Assembly: GCA_050014015.1 (NCBI GenBank)
Contig: JBEKEC010000023.1
Coordinates: 7,726 to 71,725, forward strand
DNA: 64,000 nt
From: PALSA-1353 sp050014015
Lineage (GTDB): Bacteria; Planctomycetota; Phycisphaerae; Tepidisphaerales; Tepidisphaeraceae
Direction of reading: 5' to 3'
Part shown: positions 8,126-15,811 of the stretch, piece after piece
Layout of the letters: each line of letters starts with the position of its first letter
Numbering within the stretch: the first letter of the stretch is position 1
Notes under the pieces: generated by a model
Database searches by the model: none
Told to the model about the DNA's origin: nothing
The model's input: only the letters and a program-made list of their open reading frames with translations
Position numbers and translations under genes: made by a program

Positions 8126-9382
8126 TCATGATTCAGGTACCCGCAACGCTTTGGGTCCGACCGTCACGATCGTAAACGGGCCCGGTTTGTGATCGCGCAA
8201 ATACCCGTTCACGCGGTCGAGGGTCAGGCTGTCGATTTCGCGCTCGATTTCATCCAAAGTACGGATTCGCCCGCGCATGAAAAAGTCGTGGGCGATCGCG
8301 CCGCAGCGGGCGGACGTCGATTCGCCCTGCATGATCGTGCTGGCCTTGAGTCCGATCTTGGCCCGGTCCAATTCCGGCTGGGTGATTCCCTCGCGCAGCC
8401 GGTGAATTTCAGACACAATGCAATCCAGCGTGGCCTGGGCGCGGTCGTTGCTCGAGCCGGCGTACCCGAGAATCGCGCCCATGGATTTCAGGCTCGTATA
8501 TCCAGCCCAGACGCTGTAGCACAAAGCGCGCTTTTCCCGGACTTCGGAGAATAGCCGGCTGCTCATTCCGCCGCCGAAGGCTTCCATGACGGCGCGAATG
8601 GCGTAGTAATCCGGATCGTTTTCCGGCGCGGCCCAATAGGCGATCCCAATGTGCGTCTGCTCGCTCGTTTGCTTGACGTGGTGAAGCGGCCCCTTCGGGG
8701 GCAGCAGCTTCAGCTTAGCCTCCGGCCCGGCGGGCAAATCGCCAAAATGCTTTGCCGCCTCGTCCCTGATCCGCTCGAAGTCGATGTTGCCGGCCAGCGC
8801 CAGAATCGCGCCGTTGGCGTGATAGCGGCGATGCCAATCGGCGCGGCACGCTTGGAGCGTGAGTTTTTTCAGATCGCCCGGCTGACCCATCGGGTTCCTT
8901 CCCAGCGGGAACGGCAGGAACCACTCGCGCAGTTTCACCAGCAGCATCTGACGCGGATCATCTTCCAATCCCTTGAGCGACTGAAGCGCCAGATCGCGCG
9001 CCGCCTTGAAACCCGCCGCCGGCAGATGGGGCCGGCGGACGATGTCGGCATAAGCCGCCAGAGATTCGACGACCCGGTCGGCCACGGCGGCGCAGGAGAA
9101 TCGCGTATGATCGACGCTGACGCTGGCGGAGCGCTGAAGTCCGAGGCTATCGAGATAATCGGTCAATTGCCGGCTGTCGCGCTCGCCCGCGCCGCGCAGG
9201 ACCAGATCGGACAGGACGGTCGCCAGGCCGGACCGGTCCTTCGGATCACCCGCCGACCCGGCCGGCAACATGAGCGTCATCGCCGCCGATTGCACCGCCG
9301 GCATCTTTTCGCCGAGCAGGGTCAGGCCGTTGTCAAACGTATGCTGGAAAAACTGTTGCGCCAAACCAAACTCCGTTCCCAA
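8126..9382 (-). CDS. M16-family peptidase-like protein, non-catalytic subunit
   Basis: A 418-residue protein with the M16 fold signature (FDNGLTLLGEKMP at the N-terminus, RRYHANGAILALAGNID in the second half), but the zinc motif position reads SGLATVLSDLVLRG. Both histidines and the glutamate are absent, so it should be inactive as a protease. It precedes the active M16 gene on the same strand and probably forms the partner chain. The start is a TTG at 9382 with no ribosome site; TATAAT (9394-9399) ends 11 nt upstream, pointing to a leaderless transcript or a slightly internal start. Confidence 0.88.
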   Translation of the reverse strand: MGTEFGLAQQFFQHTFDNGLTLLGEKMPAVQSAAMTLMLPAGSAGDPKDRSGLATVLSDLVLRGAGERDSRQLTDYLDSLGLQRSASVSVDHTRFSCAAVADRVVESLAAYADIVRRPHLPAAGFKAARDLALQSLKGLEDDPRQMLLVKLREWFLPFPLGRNPMGQPGDLKKLTLQACRADWHRRYHANGAILALAGNIDFERIRDEAAKHFGDLPAGPEAKLKLLPPKGPLHHVKQTSEQTHIGIAYWAAPENDPDYYAIRAVMEAFGGGMSSRLFSEVREKRALCYSVWAGYTSLKSMGAILGYAGSSNDRAQATLDCIVSEIHRLREGITQPELDRAKIGLKASTIMQGESTSARCGAIAHDFFMRGRIRTLDEIEREIDSLTLDRVNGYLRDHKPGPFTIVTVGPKALRVPES

Positions 9383-9393
9383 TAGGAGGGGGG

Positions 9394-9399
9394 ATTATA
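9394..9399 (-). promoter_or_regulatory. -10 box upstream of the inactive M16 gene
   Basis: TATAAT on the minus strand ends 11 nt before the predicted TTG start; no Shine-Dalgarno sequence lies between them. Confidence 0.45.
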
Positions 9400-9785
9400 G
9401 GGATGCAAGGCAACTGTGGGAAACACCGGTCCAACGGCCATTATAAAGCTACGGTTGCAGAATCGGCCTTGGTGTGCCGTCTACGAAACCCCCATTTTCG
9501 ATAGCGCCGCGGGGGGTTTTGTCTACGTCTACGGGGGGACCCACTTGAAAAAGCAGCGGTCGGCCATTTTGGCAGTGTCGGAGATGACCGCATTCGGACC
9601 GGGATAATGGTTGCTGGATCGACAACAAAAATGCATCTCCCTCTACATCTATAGCCGGGACGTGAAGCTTTTAGACGTGTTTTTGGGAAAGTGCGGATTT
9701 TTTGGGAATTAATTTTTCTTTCGCGGTCTTCGCCCGGGCTGGCGAGGCGTCGCGGCCATGTCCAATTTGCCTCTTGCCTCCCACA
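9400..9785. other. Intergenic stretch, no convincing gene
   Basis: A 63-codon open frame at 9416-9607 has no ribosome site and no recognisable motif. The only structure seen is a terminator-like hairpin at 9486-9520. Confidence 0.5.
9486..9520 (+). terminator. C-run/G-run hairpin followed by T4
   Basis: AAACCCCC pairs with GGGGGTTT around a 17-nt loop, with TTTT at the 3' end. It could terminate in either direction, although no clear + strand gene precedes it. Confidence 0.4.
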
Positions 9786-9807
9786 GGATTTATTATATAA
9801 TAAATCC
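9786..9807. promoter_or_regulatory. Perfect 22-bp palindrome overlapping a -10 box (operator candidate)
   Basis: The half-site GGATTTATTAT is followed exactly by its complement. The TATAAT at 9796-9801 lies inside it, 22 nt before the ATG of the ribbon-helix-helix gene at 9824. A DNA-binding protein encoded right behind a palindromic promoter is the usual layout for autorepression. Confidence 0.6.
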
Positions 9808-9823
9808 AGTGCAAGGTTTTCAA

Positions 9824-10156
9824 ATGACGAGGTTTCAAATGCAAAGAAAAAGAAAATCGGAGTACGACCGGTTCATGGCGCTCTCCGACGCCCAAAAGGA
9901 TCGCGAGGTTGCGAAGTACGATTCCCCGGCTCCGATTCCCACGAAGCCGCTACGGGCAAAGGACAAGGCCTTGCATCGCAAAGCCGAGCGTCGCGCGGGC
10001 CGGCCGAAGATCGGCCAAGGCGCGGCAATCGTCCCAGTTAGCATCGAGCGGGGACTGCTCCGGGAGGTGGATGCCTTCGCCCGGGCCAATCGCCTCAAGA
10101 GATCGCAAATGGTGGCCCAGGGCTTGCGTCTGGTGATGCGGAGGAAAGCGTCTTAG
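9824..10156 (+). CDS. Ribbon-helix-helix-type (CopG-like) DNA-binding protein
   Basis: A 110-residue protein. The C-terminal 40 residues (VPVSIERGLLREVDAFAR then NRLKRSQMVAQGLRLVM) fit a beta strand plus two helices, as in CopG/MetJ ribbon-helix-helix proteins. The N-terminal 65 residues are basic (KRKSEYDRF, KALHRKAERRAGRP) and unassigned. Starts at 9824 (AAGG, 7-nt spacing) and 9839 (GAGG, 6-nt spacing) are both plausible. It may be an orphan antitoxin or a repressor acting on the palindrome just upstream; no toxin gene follows. Region base composition is more AT-rich than neighbours. Confidence 0.65.
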   Translation: MTRFQMQRKRKSEYDRFMALSDAQKDREVAKYDSPAPIPTKPLRAKDKALHRKAERRAGRPKIGQGAAIVPVSIERGLLREVDAFARANRLKRSQMVAQGLRLVMRRKAS

Positions 10157-10239
10157 ATCGGCGAGGCGCACAGACCTTCCCCATCTAATCAGCTCGCCTA
10201 ACTCTCCCGCCGCTGGTGGTGCGATCACGGGAAGTTATC

Positions 10240-10572
10240 TCAAAACCAAATAAACCAACTCACGCTTTCGCGCACCCAAACCCCATCAGGACGGGTTTCT
10301 TGGTGCCAACGGGGCTTACTAAGTGCAACGCCTACCAAATACGCCCCAACGCCCAGAACAATAAGAATGCCCACCATCACGGGCATAGATGGTATCGGAT
10401 CCGAAAACCGGGAATCTTGTTCAGGAACATGAATAATATGCCTTGGTTGTTGTGCAGTAACCGACGGTTTCGGCACTTCTTGCTCATGTCGCAAATAAAG
10501 AGTCCCACCAATAAGTATGAGCATTCCCATACCGAGCACAAGAGCCAGAATGATTCCAAAAGACTTGCCCAT
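10240..10572 (-). CDS. Small membrane protein with two transmembrane helices
   Basis: A 110-residue protein of unknown function. Helix 1 is at residues 4-25 (FGIILALVLGMGMLILIGG), then a hydrophilic loop of about 40 residues containing HEQEVPKPSVTAQQPRH, then helix 2 at about 67-87 (VMVGILIVLGVGAYLVG). The start at 10572 is chosen because GGGAG precedes it by 5 nt; the frame stays open upstream but that part reads through a pseudogene fragment. No family was recognised. Confidence 0.5.
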   Translation of the reverse strand: MGKSFGIILALVLGMGMLILIGGTLYLRHEQEVPKPSVTAQQPRHIIHVPEQDSRFSDPIPSMPVMVGILIVLGVGAYLVGVALSKPRWHQETRPDGVWVRESVSWFIWF

Positions 10573-10760
10573 AAGGCTCCCTTCGGCTTGAGCCATCATT
10601 TTACCGCACCAACTCTTGCCGCCAAGAGCGGTACCAAAAAAGCTACTTTGAGGCGCAACCACGGTCTTTTGCATGAAGCTTGAACTGGGCGTCCGGTTGA
10701 ATTCGCGCGAAGCGGAGAATCGAGACGCAGACTGATCGAGGGGATAACGGGGAAAACGCG

Positions 10761-10870
10761 TCAATGCAACGGATTCATCACCATCCCCGTGGCCAGCTTG
10801 GGATAGAAAAACGTGCTCTTCGGCGGCGTAACTTCGTTGGTCTTGCCTAATTCTTCCAGGGCATGTAGGG
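10761..10870 (-). pseudogene. Duplicated 3' end of the DUF1015 gene
   Basis: About 36 codons plus the stop correspond to the C-terminus of the DUF1015 protein encoded at 11620-12927 (LHALEELGKTNEV.PPKSTFFYP...). DNA similarity extends past the stop to about 10747, with roughly ten differences over 120 bp. It has no start and is a fragment. The copy and the real gene end flank the toxin-antitoxin cassette at 10968-11443. Confidence 0.85.
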
Positions 10871-10951
10871 ACTTGAACGGGGACGGACATGAGCGGCGAT
10901 TATAGGGGCGGCGAGCTATAAGCGAAAACTTGTTGAATTCCCTTTCATTTG

Positions 10952-10965
10952 GGGTTATTAAACCC
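10952..10965. promoter_or_regulatory. Short palindrome with -10-like TATTAA directly before the antitoxin start
   Basis: GGGTT and AACCC flank ATTA. The TATTAA inside ends 6 nt before the ATG at 10968. This fits a leaderless, autoregulated TA promoter. Confidence 0.4.
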
Positions 10966-10967
10966 GT

Positions 10968-11183
10968 ATGAGCGTCACGGAAGAAATCATCGAGGTTTGC
11001 AAGGCTCTGCCGGACGATAAGCAGGCGGAACTTGTGGATTTCGCGCGTTTTCTGCTTTCACGTCAGGACGACGAGGCATGGGAACGTAGCCTCGCCGGTT
11101 CGCAGCGGCGGCCGGGATTGGAAAAATTCCTCCGCGAATCGGCCGCCGAAGGCGATGAACCGCTTGACCAAAGCCGCCTGTGA
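10968..11183 (+). CDS. Antitoxin of a RelE/ParE-type toxin-antitoxin pair
   Basis: A 71-residue acidic protein: an N-terminal helical part (VTEEIIEVCKALPDDKQAELVDFARFLLSRQ) of the DUF2281-like kind, followed by a charged linker and a toxin-wrapping tail (GLEKFLRES...). The stop overlaps the next start by 4 nt (ATGA), so the two are translationally coupled. As in type II systems, it should bind and neutralise the toxin and repress the shared promoter. Assignment of the exact antitoxin family is uncertain. Confidence 0.75.
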   Translation: MSVTEEIIEVCKALPDDKQAELVDFARFLLSRQDDEAWERSLAGSQRRPGLEKFLRESAAEGDEPLDQSRL

Positions 11184-11443
11184 ATTCACGCACCCGGCCG
11201 AGTTTCTGGCGGGCCTATTCGCGGTTGGACGGACCGGTCCGGGAAGCTGCGCGTCGCGCCTATGCGCTATTTGCACAGAACCCAGACCATCCTTCGCTTC
11301 GCTTCAAGAAACTTGCCGGATACGATCACGTCTGGTCTGTTCGGATCAATGAGCAATACCGGGCCGTCGGCGAGCGTGATGGCGATACCATCGTCTGGGC
11401 ATGGATCGGCACTCACAACGAATTCGATAACCTTTTTGGCTAA
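11180..11443 (+). CDS. RelE/ParE-superfamily toxin
   Basis: An 87-residue protein with the pattern of the RelE/HigB fold: RPSFWRAYSRLDGPVREAARRAYALF, then NPDHPSLRFKKL and WSVRINEQYRAVGERDGDTIVWAWIGTHNEFDNL. RelE-type toxins cleave ribosome-bound mRNA, whereas ParE types block gyrase; the sequence does not decide which. The pair lies inside a segment flanked by duplicated ends of the DUF1015 gene, consistent with mobility. Confidence 0.85.
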   Translation: MNSRTRPSFWRAYSRLDGPVREAARRAYALFAQNPDHPSLRFKKLAGYDHVWSVRINEQYRAVGERDGDTIVWAWIGTHNEFDNLFG

Positions 11444-11470
11444 GAACCTGAGCAAGGGACAAGGCGTTGC

Positions 11471-11571
11471 CTCTTTCCGTTAGCCCCCGGCACTGCCGGG
11501 GTGTGCTCGGCATGGATTGCGCTGCGCTCATCACGGGAAACCCCGGCAAAGCCGGGGGCTAATGGAAAGAA
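11471..11571. repeat. Nested inverted repeat (TTAGCCCCCGGC family)
   Basis: Arms of about 31 bp at 11471-11501 and 11541-11571 are complementary with few mismatches, and each arm also contains its own small hairpin (CCCGGC...GCCGGG). It lies between the toxin gene and the end of the DUF1015 gene. Confidence 0.8.
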
Positions 11572-11619
11572 GCTGCTCCAGTCGTTGAACGGTATTGCGG
11601 CTACACGGGGAAGAAGGCG

Positions 11620-12927
11620 TCAATGCAACGGATTCATTACCATCCCCGTGGCCAGCTTGGGGTAGAAGAACGTGCTCTTCGGCGGCATCACTTCGTTGGT
11701 CTTGCCTAATTCTTCCAGGGCGTGCAGAGGGGTGGGCTTGAGCAGCAGGGCGATCTGGTATTTCTGGCCATCGGTCATCTTGGCGACGGCTTTGCTGTCG
11801 GCTGTGTAGCCGCGGCCGGGGTCATTCCCTCCGGCGAATTTGGGCTTGAAGATTTGGTCGAGCAAATAGTGTTGGACGACGGCGACGTCCAGTTGCCGCC
11901 AGGCGGGGGAGCGGGTGGGTTCGATGGATTTGAGGACGTCGCGATCGGCAAAAGTGATCTGGTAGGTGTGGCGCGTCCGGCCGTCGAATAGGCCGAAGGT
12001 TGACGGCGGCTGTTTCGGCAGAACGGCGTCGATGTAATGGGGCAATTCGGATTCGGGGATGTTGAGATCGGTGACGGCGGCGGCTGGGTAGAGCGCTTTT
12101 CGCAGGGCCTCGGCGTCGAAGTCCTTCAATCCGGAGATCAGGCGATGGGTTGGCAGGATGAGCAATCCGTCGTCCTGCATGCCGACGAGGGCGAACAGGC
12201 AGAAATTGGCGGGATGCCCCGGCGGCAGGCGGCCGCCGTGGGCCTCGGAGCGTTCCTTTTGGTACTGCAGCGCCATGGTGTAGCGGTGATGTCCATCGGC
12301 GATATAGATGGATCGCGCGCTCATCAAGTCGATGATGGCGTTTTCGGTTTCGCTGTCGATGACGGTCCAGAGGTCGTTGCGCACGCCGTCGAGCGTCGCG
12401 GTCGTTTCGGGCTTGCTGAGGTTTTTATAAAGGGCCGAAGTGATCTGGGATTTGGGATCGGGAAACAGTCCGAAGACGGGCGAAAGCTGCATGCGGGTGG
12501 CGCGGGTGAGTTTCAGCCGGTCCTGGATGGCATCCGGATAGGTTTTTTCATGCGGAACGACGTGGCCTTCGCCGAAGGGGCTGAGCTTGACCAGGACGAT
12601 CATTCCGCGGCGATGGAAGGTGCGCTCGCCATGGGTGTAGGTCTGGGAGTAGGGATAGATCGCCGGCTTGGGGTCTTTCTGGAGAACCCCTGCGGAGAGC
12701 CAGGACTGGAGGGTGTCGTTGGCCATGGCGTAGGCGGCATCGGGTCCGACGGTCTTGGCGGGCAGGTGGGGCAGATCGACGGTGACGATGTTTTGCGGAT
12801 GGCCGGCTTGGAGCTTGCGTTTTGCGCCTTCGTCGAGGACATCGTATGGCGGGGCGATGAGATTGGATAAATCCGATCCAATTTTCCGCGAATAACGCAC
12901 TCCGGCGAACGGCCTGATTTGAGCCAC
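11620..12927 (-). CDS. DUF1015 family protein
   Basis: A 435-residue cytoplasmic protein. It begins with the family hallmark (A)QIRPFAGVRYS and continues with IAPPYDVL and the central SIYIADGHHRYTMAL motif, then ends GKTNEVMPPKSTFFYPKL. DUF1015 proteins are widespread and of unproven function; many lie near serine or phosphoserine metabolism genes, but none are visible here. GTG 12927 is selected over upstream ATGs because GGGAG precedes it by 6 nt and the protein then starts where family members do. The last 120 bp are duplicated at 10747-10870. Confidence 0.9.
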   Translation of the reverse strand: MAQIRPFAGVRYSRKIGSDLSNLIAPPYDVLDEGAKRKLQAGHPQNIVTVDLPHLPAKTVGPDAAYAMANDTLQSWLSAGVLQKDPKPAIYPYSQTYTHGERTFHRRGMIVLVKLSPFGEGHVVPHEKTYPDAIQDRLKLTRATRMQLSPVFGLFPDPKSQITSALYKNLSKPETTATLDGVRNDLWTVIDSETENAIIDLMSARSIYIADGHHRYTMALQYQKERSEAHGGRLPPGHPANFCLFALVGMQDDGLLILPTHRLISGLKDFDAEALRKALYPAAAVTDLNIPESELPHYIDAVLPKQPPSTFGLFDGRTRHTYQITFADRDVLKSIEPTRSPAWRQLDVAVVQHYLLDQIFKPKFAGGNDPGRGYTADSKAVAKMTDGQKYQIALLLKPTPLHALEELGKTNEVMPPKSTFFYPKLATGMVMNPLH

Positions 12928-13164
12928 GGATTGCTCCCGGTGAAAGTGTGCAAAGATAAGGGGAGGAGGGTCATTTGTCATTAGCGAAGAACCAAGCGAC
13001 AAATGACCAGGACGAATGACAAATCACGCCACCGGTTCATTTCGAGGTTTTGCGCCGGTTGACGGCAGTTTAGGCTGATGTCACAGTCAGGGTTTGTTGA
13101 GCTACGGCTCGCGATTGCCGTCGCCTGACCTTACACCGCGGTCGAGCGATGCGAGAAACAAACC

Positions 13165-13650
13165 ATGGCGACACTTCATCTGATTTGCGGCCTTCCGTGT
13201 GCGGGAAAGACCACGTTGGCGCGGCGGATCGAACAGGAGCGTTCGGCAGTCCGTTTGACTCCCGACGAGTGGATCGCACGTCTGTTCGGCGATGATATTT
13301 CGGGTGCGCGGCTCGACGCCGCGCGCGACCCGGTGGAATCCGTTCTATGGGATCTGGCGGCTCGTGTGCTTGTGCTCGGCGTGGATGTCATCCTGGACTA
13401 TGGTTTCTGGTCGCGCATCGAGCGAGACGACTTTCGAGCGCGAGCGACGCGGCTCGGGGCGCGCAGTGAACTGCATTTTCTGAACGTGACGGAAGAGGTG
13501 CTTTTGACTCGCCTGGCCGCCAGAAACGATCGGCGGCCGCCAGGGACGTTTTGTATCGACGAGGCTCGGGTAAGAGAATGGGCACGCATATTTGAGCCCC
13601 CAGGCGAAGACGAACTTCAGCCCCGGGAAGCGAACGAATCGGCGCCATGA
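13165..13650 (+). CDS. P-loop kinase-like ATPase (zeta-toxin/chloramphenicol-kinase-like)
   Basis: A 161-residue protein with Walker A GLPCAGKTT at residues 9-17, followed by RLTPDEWIARLFG, an Asp-containing segment typical of small-molecule or polynucleotide kinases (VILDYGFWSRIERDDFRARA), and an arginine-rich lid (TRLAARNDRRPPGTF). It probably phosphorylates a small molecule or nucleic-acid end, but the substrate is not evident. Many planctomycete genomes carry such orphan kinases. It stands alone, 60 bp before ispH. Confidence 0.75.
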   Translation: MATLHLICGLPCAGKTTLARRIEQERSAVRLTPDEWIARLFGDDISGARLDAARDPVESVLWDLAARVLVLGVDVILDYGFWSRIERDDFRARATRLGARSELHFLNVTEEVLLTRLAARNDRRPPGTFCIDEARVREWARIFEPPGEDELQPREANESAP

Positions 13651-13713
13651 ACCCACACCCAAATGACCCATCACTTTCCTCCAAACGCAATATCCGATAC
13701 CATTCCCCGCAGC

Positions 13714-14652
13714 ATGAAGATCATCCTAGCCAATCCGCGCGGCTTTTGTGCGGGGGTCAATATGGCCATCGAGACCGTGGACAAGGTCCTGGCCATGAAA
13801 GGCCCGCCGGTTTACGTCTATCACGAGATCGTGCACAACCGGCACGTGGTGGACGGGTTCAGGAAAAGGGGGGTGACGTTTGTGGATGACATCGACGAGG
13901 TTCCGCGGGGCGGGCTGGTGGTTTATAGCGCGCATGGCATCTCGCCGGAGGTGCGGCAACGGGCCAAGGAACGGCGGCTGATCGAGGTGGACGCGACGTG
14001 TCCGCTGGTGACCAAGGTGCACATGGAGGTGCTGCGGTACGTGCGCGACGGGTATACGGTGATCTTCATCGGGCATCGCAAGCACGATGAGGCGATCGGC
14101 ACGGTGGGTGAGGCCCCGGATTCGATCATCGTGGTGGAGACGCCGGAGGAGGCCTCGAATCTGAAGGTGAATCCGTATGCCCGGCTGGCGTACGTGACGC
14201 AGACGACGCTGAGCGTTTCCGATGCCCAGCGGGTGATCGACGCGCTGAAGGCCAGGTTTCCGAACATTCGCTATCCGGGCAAGGATGACATCTGTTATGC
14301 GACGACCAACCGGCAGAACGCGGTCACGATCCTCAGTCCGGAGGTGGACCTGGTGCTGGTGATCGGGAGCAAGAACAGTTCCAACAGCCAACGGCTGGTG
14401 GAACGGGCGGTGGAAGCGGGCAAGCCGGCGCATCTGTTCGACGATGAATCGGAGTTGGACCCGAATTGGTTCGACAACAAAAACGCGGTGCTGGTGACGG
14501 CCGGGGCATCGGCGCCGGAGCATCTGGTGAGCGAGCTGGTGCATCGTCTGTGCCGCGATTTCGGCGGAGAAATTGAAACGCGAACGCTGCTGGAGGAGGG
14601 GATTTCCTTCGAGTTGCCGAAGTCCGTCCGGAGTTTGTCAGTGGTGAATTGA
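13714..14652 (+). CDS. ispH: 4-hydroxy-3-methylbut-2-enyl diphosphate reductase
   Basis: A 312-residue iron-sulfur enzyme of the MEP isoprenoid pathway, converting HMBPP into IPP and DMAPP. The three cluster cysteines are Cys12 (RGFCAGV), Cys96 (DATCPLV) and Cys194 (DDICYATTNRQ), at nearly the E. coli spacing. The substrate-binding His residues (YHEIVHN, SAHGISPEV) and the catalytic glutamate region (GHRKHDEAIGT) are present. The start at 13714 gives the standard MKIILANPRGFCAG N-terminus. A period-9 palindrome follows the stop. Confidence 0.97.
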   Translation: MKIILANPRGFCAGVNMAIETVDKVLAMKGPPVYVYHEIVHNRHVVDGFRKRGVTFVDDIDEVPRGGLVVYSAHGISPEVRQRAKERRLIEVDATCPLVTKVHMEVLRYVRDGYTVIFIGHRKHDEAIGTVGEAPDSIIVVETPEEASNLKVNPYARLAYVTQTTLSVSDAQRVIDALKARFPNIRYPGKDDICYATTNRQNAVTILSPEVDLVLVIGSKNSSNSQRLVERAVEAGKPAHLFDDESELDPNWFDNKNAVLVTAGASAPEHLVSELVHRLCRDFGGEIETRTLLEEGISFELPKSVRSLSVVN

Positions 14653-14657
14653 AAAAT

Positions 14658-14762
14658 GAGTTGGAAGTGGCAAGTTGCAAGTGCAAGTGCAAGTTGAGGG
14701 AATGATTTGGCTTTCAACTTGCACTTGCAACTTGTAACTTGCAACTCGTAATTTGCAACTTC
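14658..14762. repeat. Inverted repeat of GCAAGTT-type tandem units
   Basis: Left arm about 14658-14696 and right arm about 14714-14762 are largely complementary. The arms are runs of AAGTTGCAA/GTGCAAGTG units of about 9 bp. It lies between ispH and rmlA. Confidence 0.75.
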
Positions 14763-14775
14763 CTTTGAGGCACAC

Positions 14776-15513
14776 ATGAAAGGCGTTATTCTTGCCGGGG
14801 GCACCGGCTCGAGGCTGTTCCCGCTCACCAAAGTCACCAACAAGCATCTGCTGCCGGTGTATGACAAGCCGATGATCTATTATCCCCTGGAGTGCATGGC
14901 CAAGGCGGGCATCGAAGACGTGCTGCTGGTCACGGGGGGAAATAACAGCGGGGATTTCATCCGGCTCTTGGGCAATGGGCGGGATTTCGGTCTGAAAGAC
15001 CTGAATTACACCTATCAGGAAGGCGCCGGAGGAATCGCGCAGGCGCTGGGCCTGGCGGAACATTTCGCCGGCGGGGACAGCATCTGCCTGATCCTCGGCG
15101 ACAACATCCTGGAATACACGATCCGCCGGGCTTGCCAGAGGTTCATCCAGCAGCGCGACGGAGCGAAAATCCTGCTGGCACAGGTGGAAAACCCCCGCGC
15201 CTACGGCGTGGCCGAAATGGACGGCGATCGCGTCGTTCGCATCGTCGAAAAACCCAAAGAGCCAAAGAGCAATTGGGCGGTCATCGGGATTTATTTCTAC
15301 GACAAAAACGTCTTCGACATCGTCCGCCAGCTCAAGCCGTCAGCCCGGAACGAGCTGGAAATCACCGATGTCAACAACGCGTACATCGAGCGCGGCGAGA
15401 TGACGTACGACAAAGTTGACGGCTTCTGGGCCGACGCGGGGGAAAACATCGACTTCTATCTCAAGGCGTGCAACACGGTTTCCAAGTGCGGGGCGAATAA
15501 GGAAGGGAAGTAG
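14776..15513 (+). CDS. rmlA: Glucose-1-phosphate thymidylyltransferase (short RmlA type)
   Basis: A 245-residue nucleotidyltransferase that should make dTDP-glucose from dTTP and glucose-1-phosphate. The nucleotide-binding signature GGTGSRLFPLT is at residues 8-18, the substrate segments LPVYDKPMIYYPL and LILGDNI follow, then EKPKEPKSNWAVIG. It lacks the C-terminal allosteric helices of the 290-residue RmlA, as do many thermostable and archaeal homologs. It heads a cluster with rmlB and rmlD. rmlC is not in the window. Confidence 0.9.
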   Translation: MKGVILAGGTGSRLFPLTKVTNKHLLPVYDKPMIYYPLECMAKAGIEDVLLVTGGNNSGDFIRLLGNGRDFGLKDLNYTYQEGAGGIAQALGLAEHFAGGDSICLILGDNILEYTIRRACQRFIQQRDGAKILLAQVENPRAYGVAEMDGDRVVRIVEKPKEPKSNWAVIGIYFYDKNVFDIVRQLKPSARNELEITDVNNAYIERGEMTYDKVDGFWADAGENIDFYLKACNTVSKCGANKEGK

Positions 15514-15518
15514 CGCCT

Positions 15519-15737
15519 ATGGCGTCCCGAAAACAGACAAAACTCTTACATGAGGGAAGCTACCTCGCGGAGGTAGACGTGGAATTGATCGAATCCGACG
15601 ATGCCTGGGCTCCTTATTTGTCGCCTGAGGAAGCGCGCAGGCTGGACGATATTCGCCTCTCGCTGCGCCGCGGCGAAGTGGCGGCAGTCGCCAAGATCGC
15701 CCGCGTCTTCAGGCTTACGCCGGTAAGCGCGGCTTGA
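15519..15737 (+). CDS. Conserved small protein of unknown function
   Basis: A 72-residue protein starting 5 nt after rmlA. The pattern KLLHEGSYLAEVDVELIE..DAWAPYLSPEEARRLDDIRLSLRRG...AKIARVFRLTPV recurs in many bacterial genomes, often encoded next to toxin-like genes, but I know of no assigned function. Acidic N-terminal half, basic helix in the C-terminal half. Its close coupling to rmlA may be positional only. Confidence 0.65.
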   Translation: MASRKQTKLLHEGSYLAEVDVELIESDDAWAPYLSPEEARRLDDIRLSLRRGEVAAVAKIARVFRLTPVSAA

Positions 15738-15767
15738 TTATTCGGACGATTTGCTTTGTCCGAGTGA

Positions 15768-15789
15768 CCCGCCGACTGAAGTCGGCGGG
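15768..15789. terminator. Perfect 9-bp GC hairpin before rmlB
   Basis: CCCGCCGAC, loop TGAA, GTCGGCGGG. No T-run follows, so termination would be partial at best. Confidence 0.4.
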
Positions 15790-15811
15790 CCGCGCAAGAA
15801 TACGGGAAGTT

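Noticed and set aside
9416..9607. 63-codon open frame
   Set aside because: No ribosome site, no motif, and it is broken by the terminator-like hairpin at 9486-9520.
10573..10890. Upstream extension of the small membrane protein gene
   Set aside because: The extra residues come from the DUF1015 pseudogene copy read in another frame; the ribosome site supports the start at 10572.
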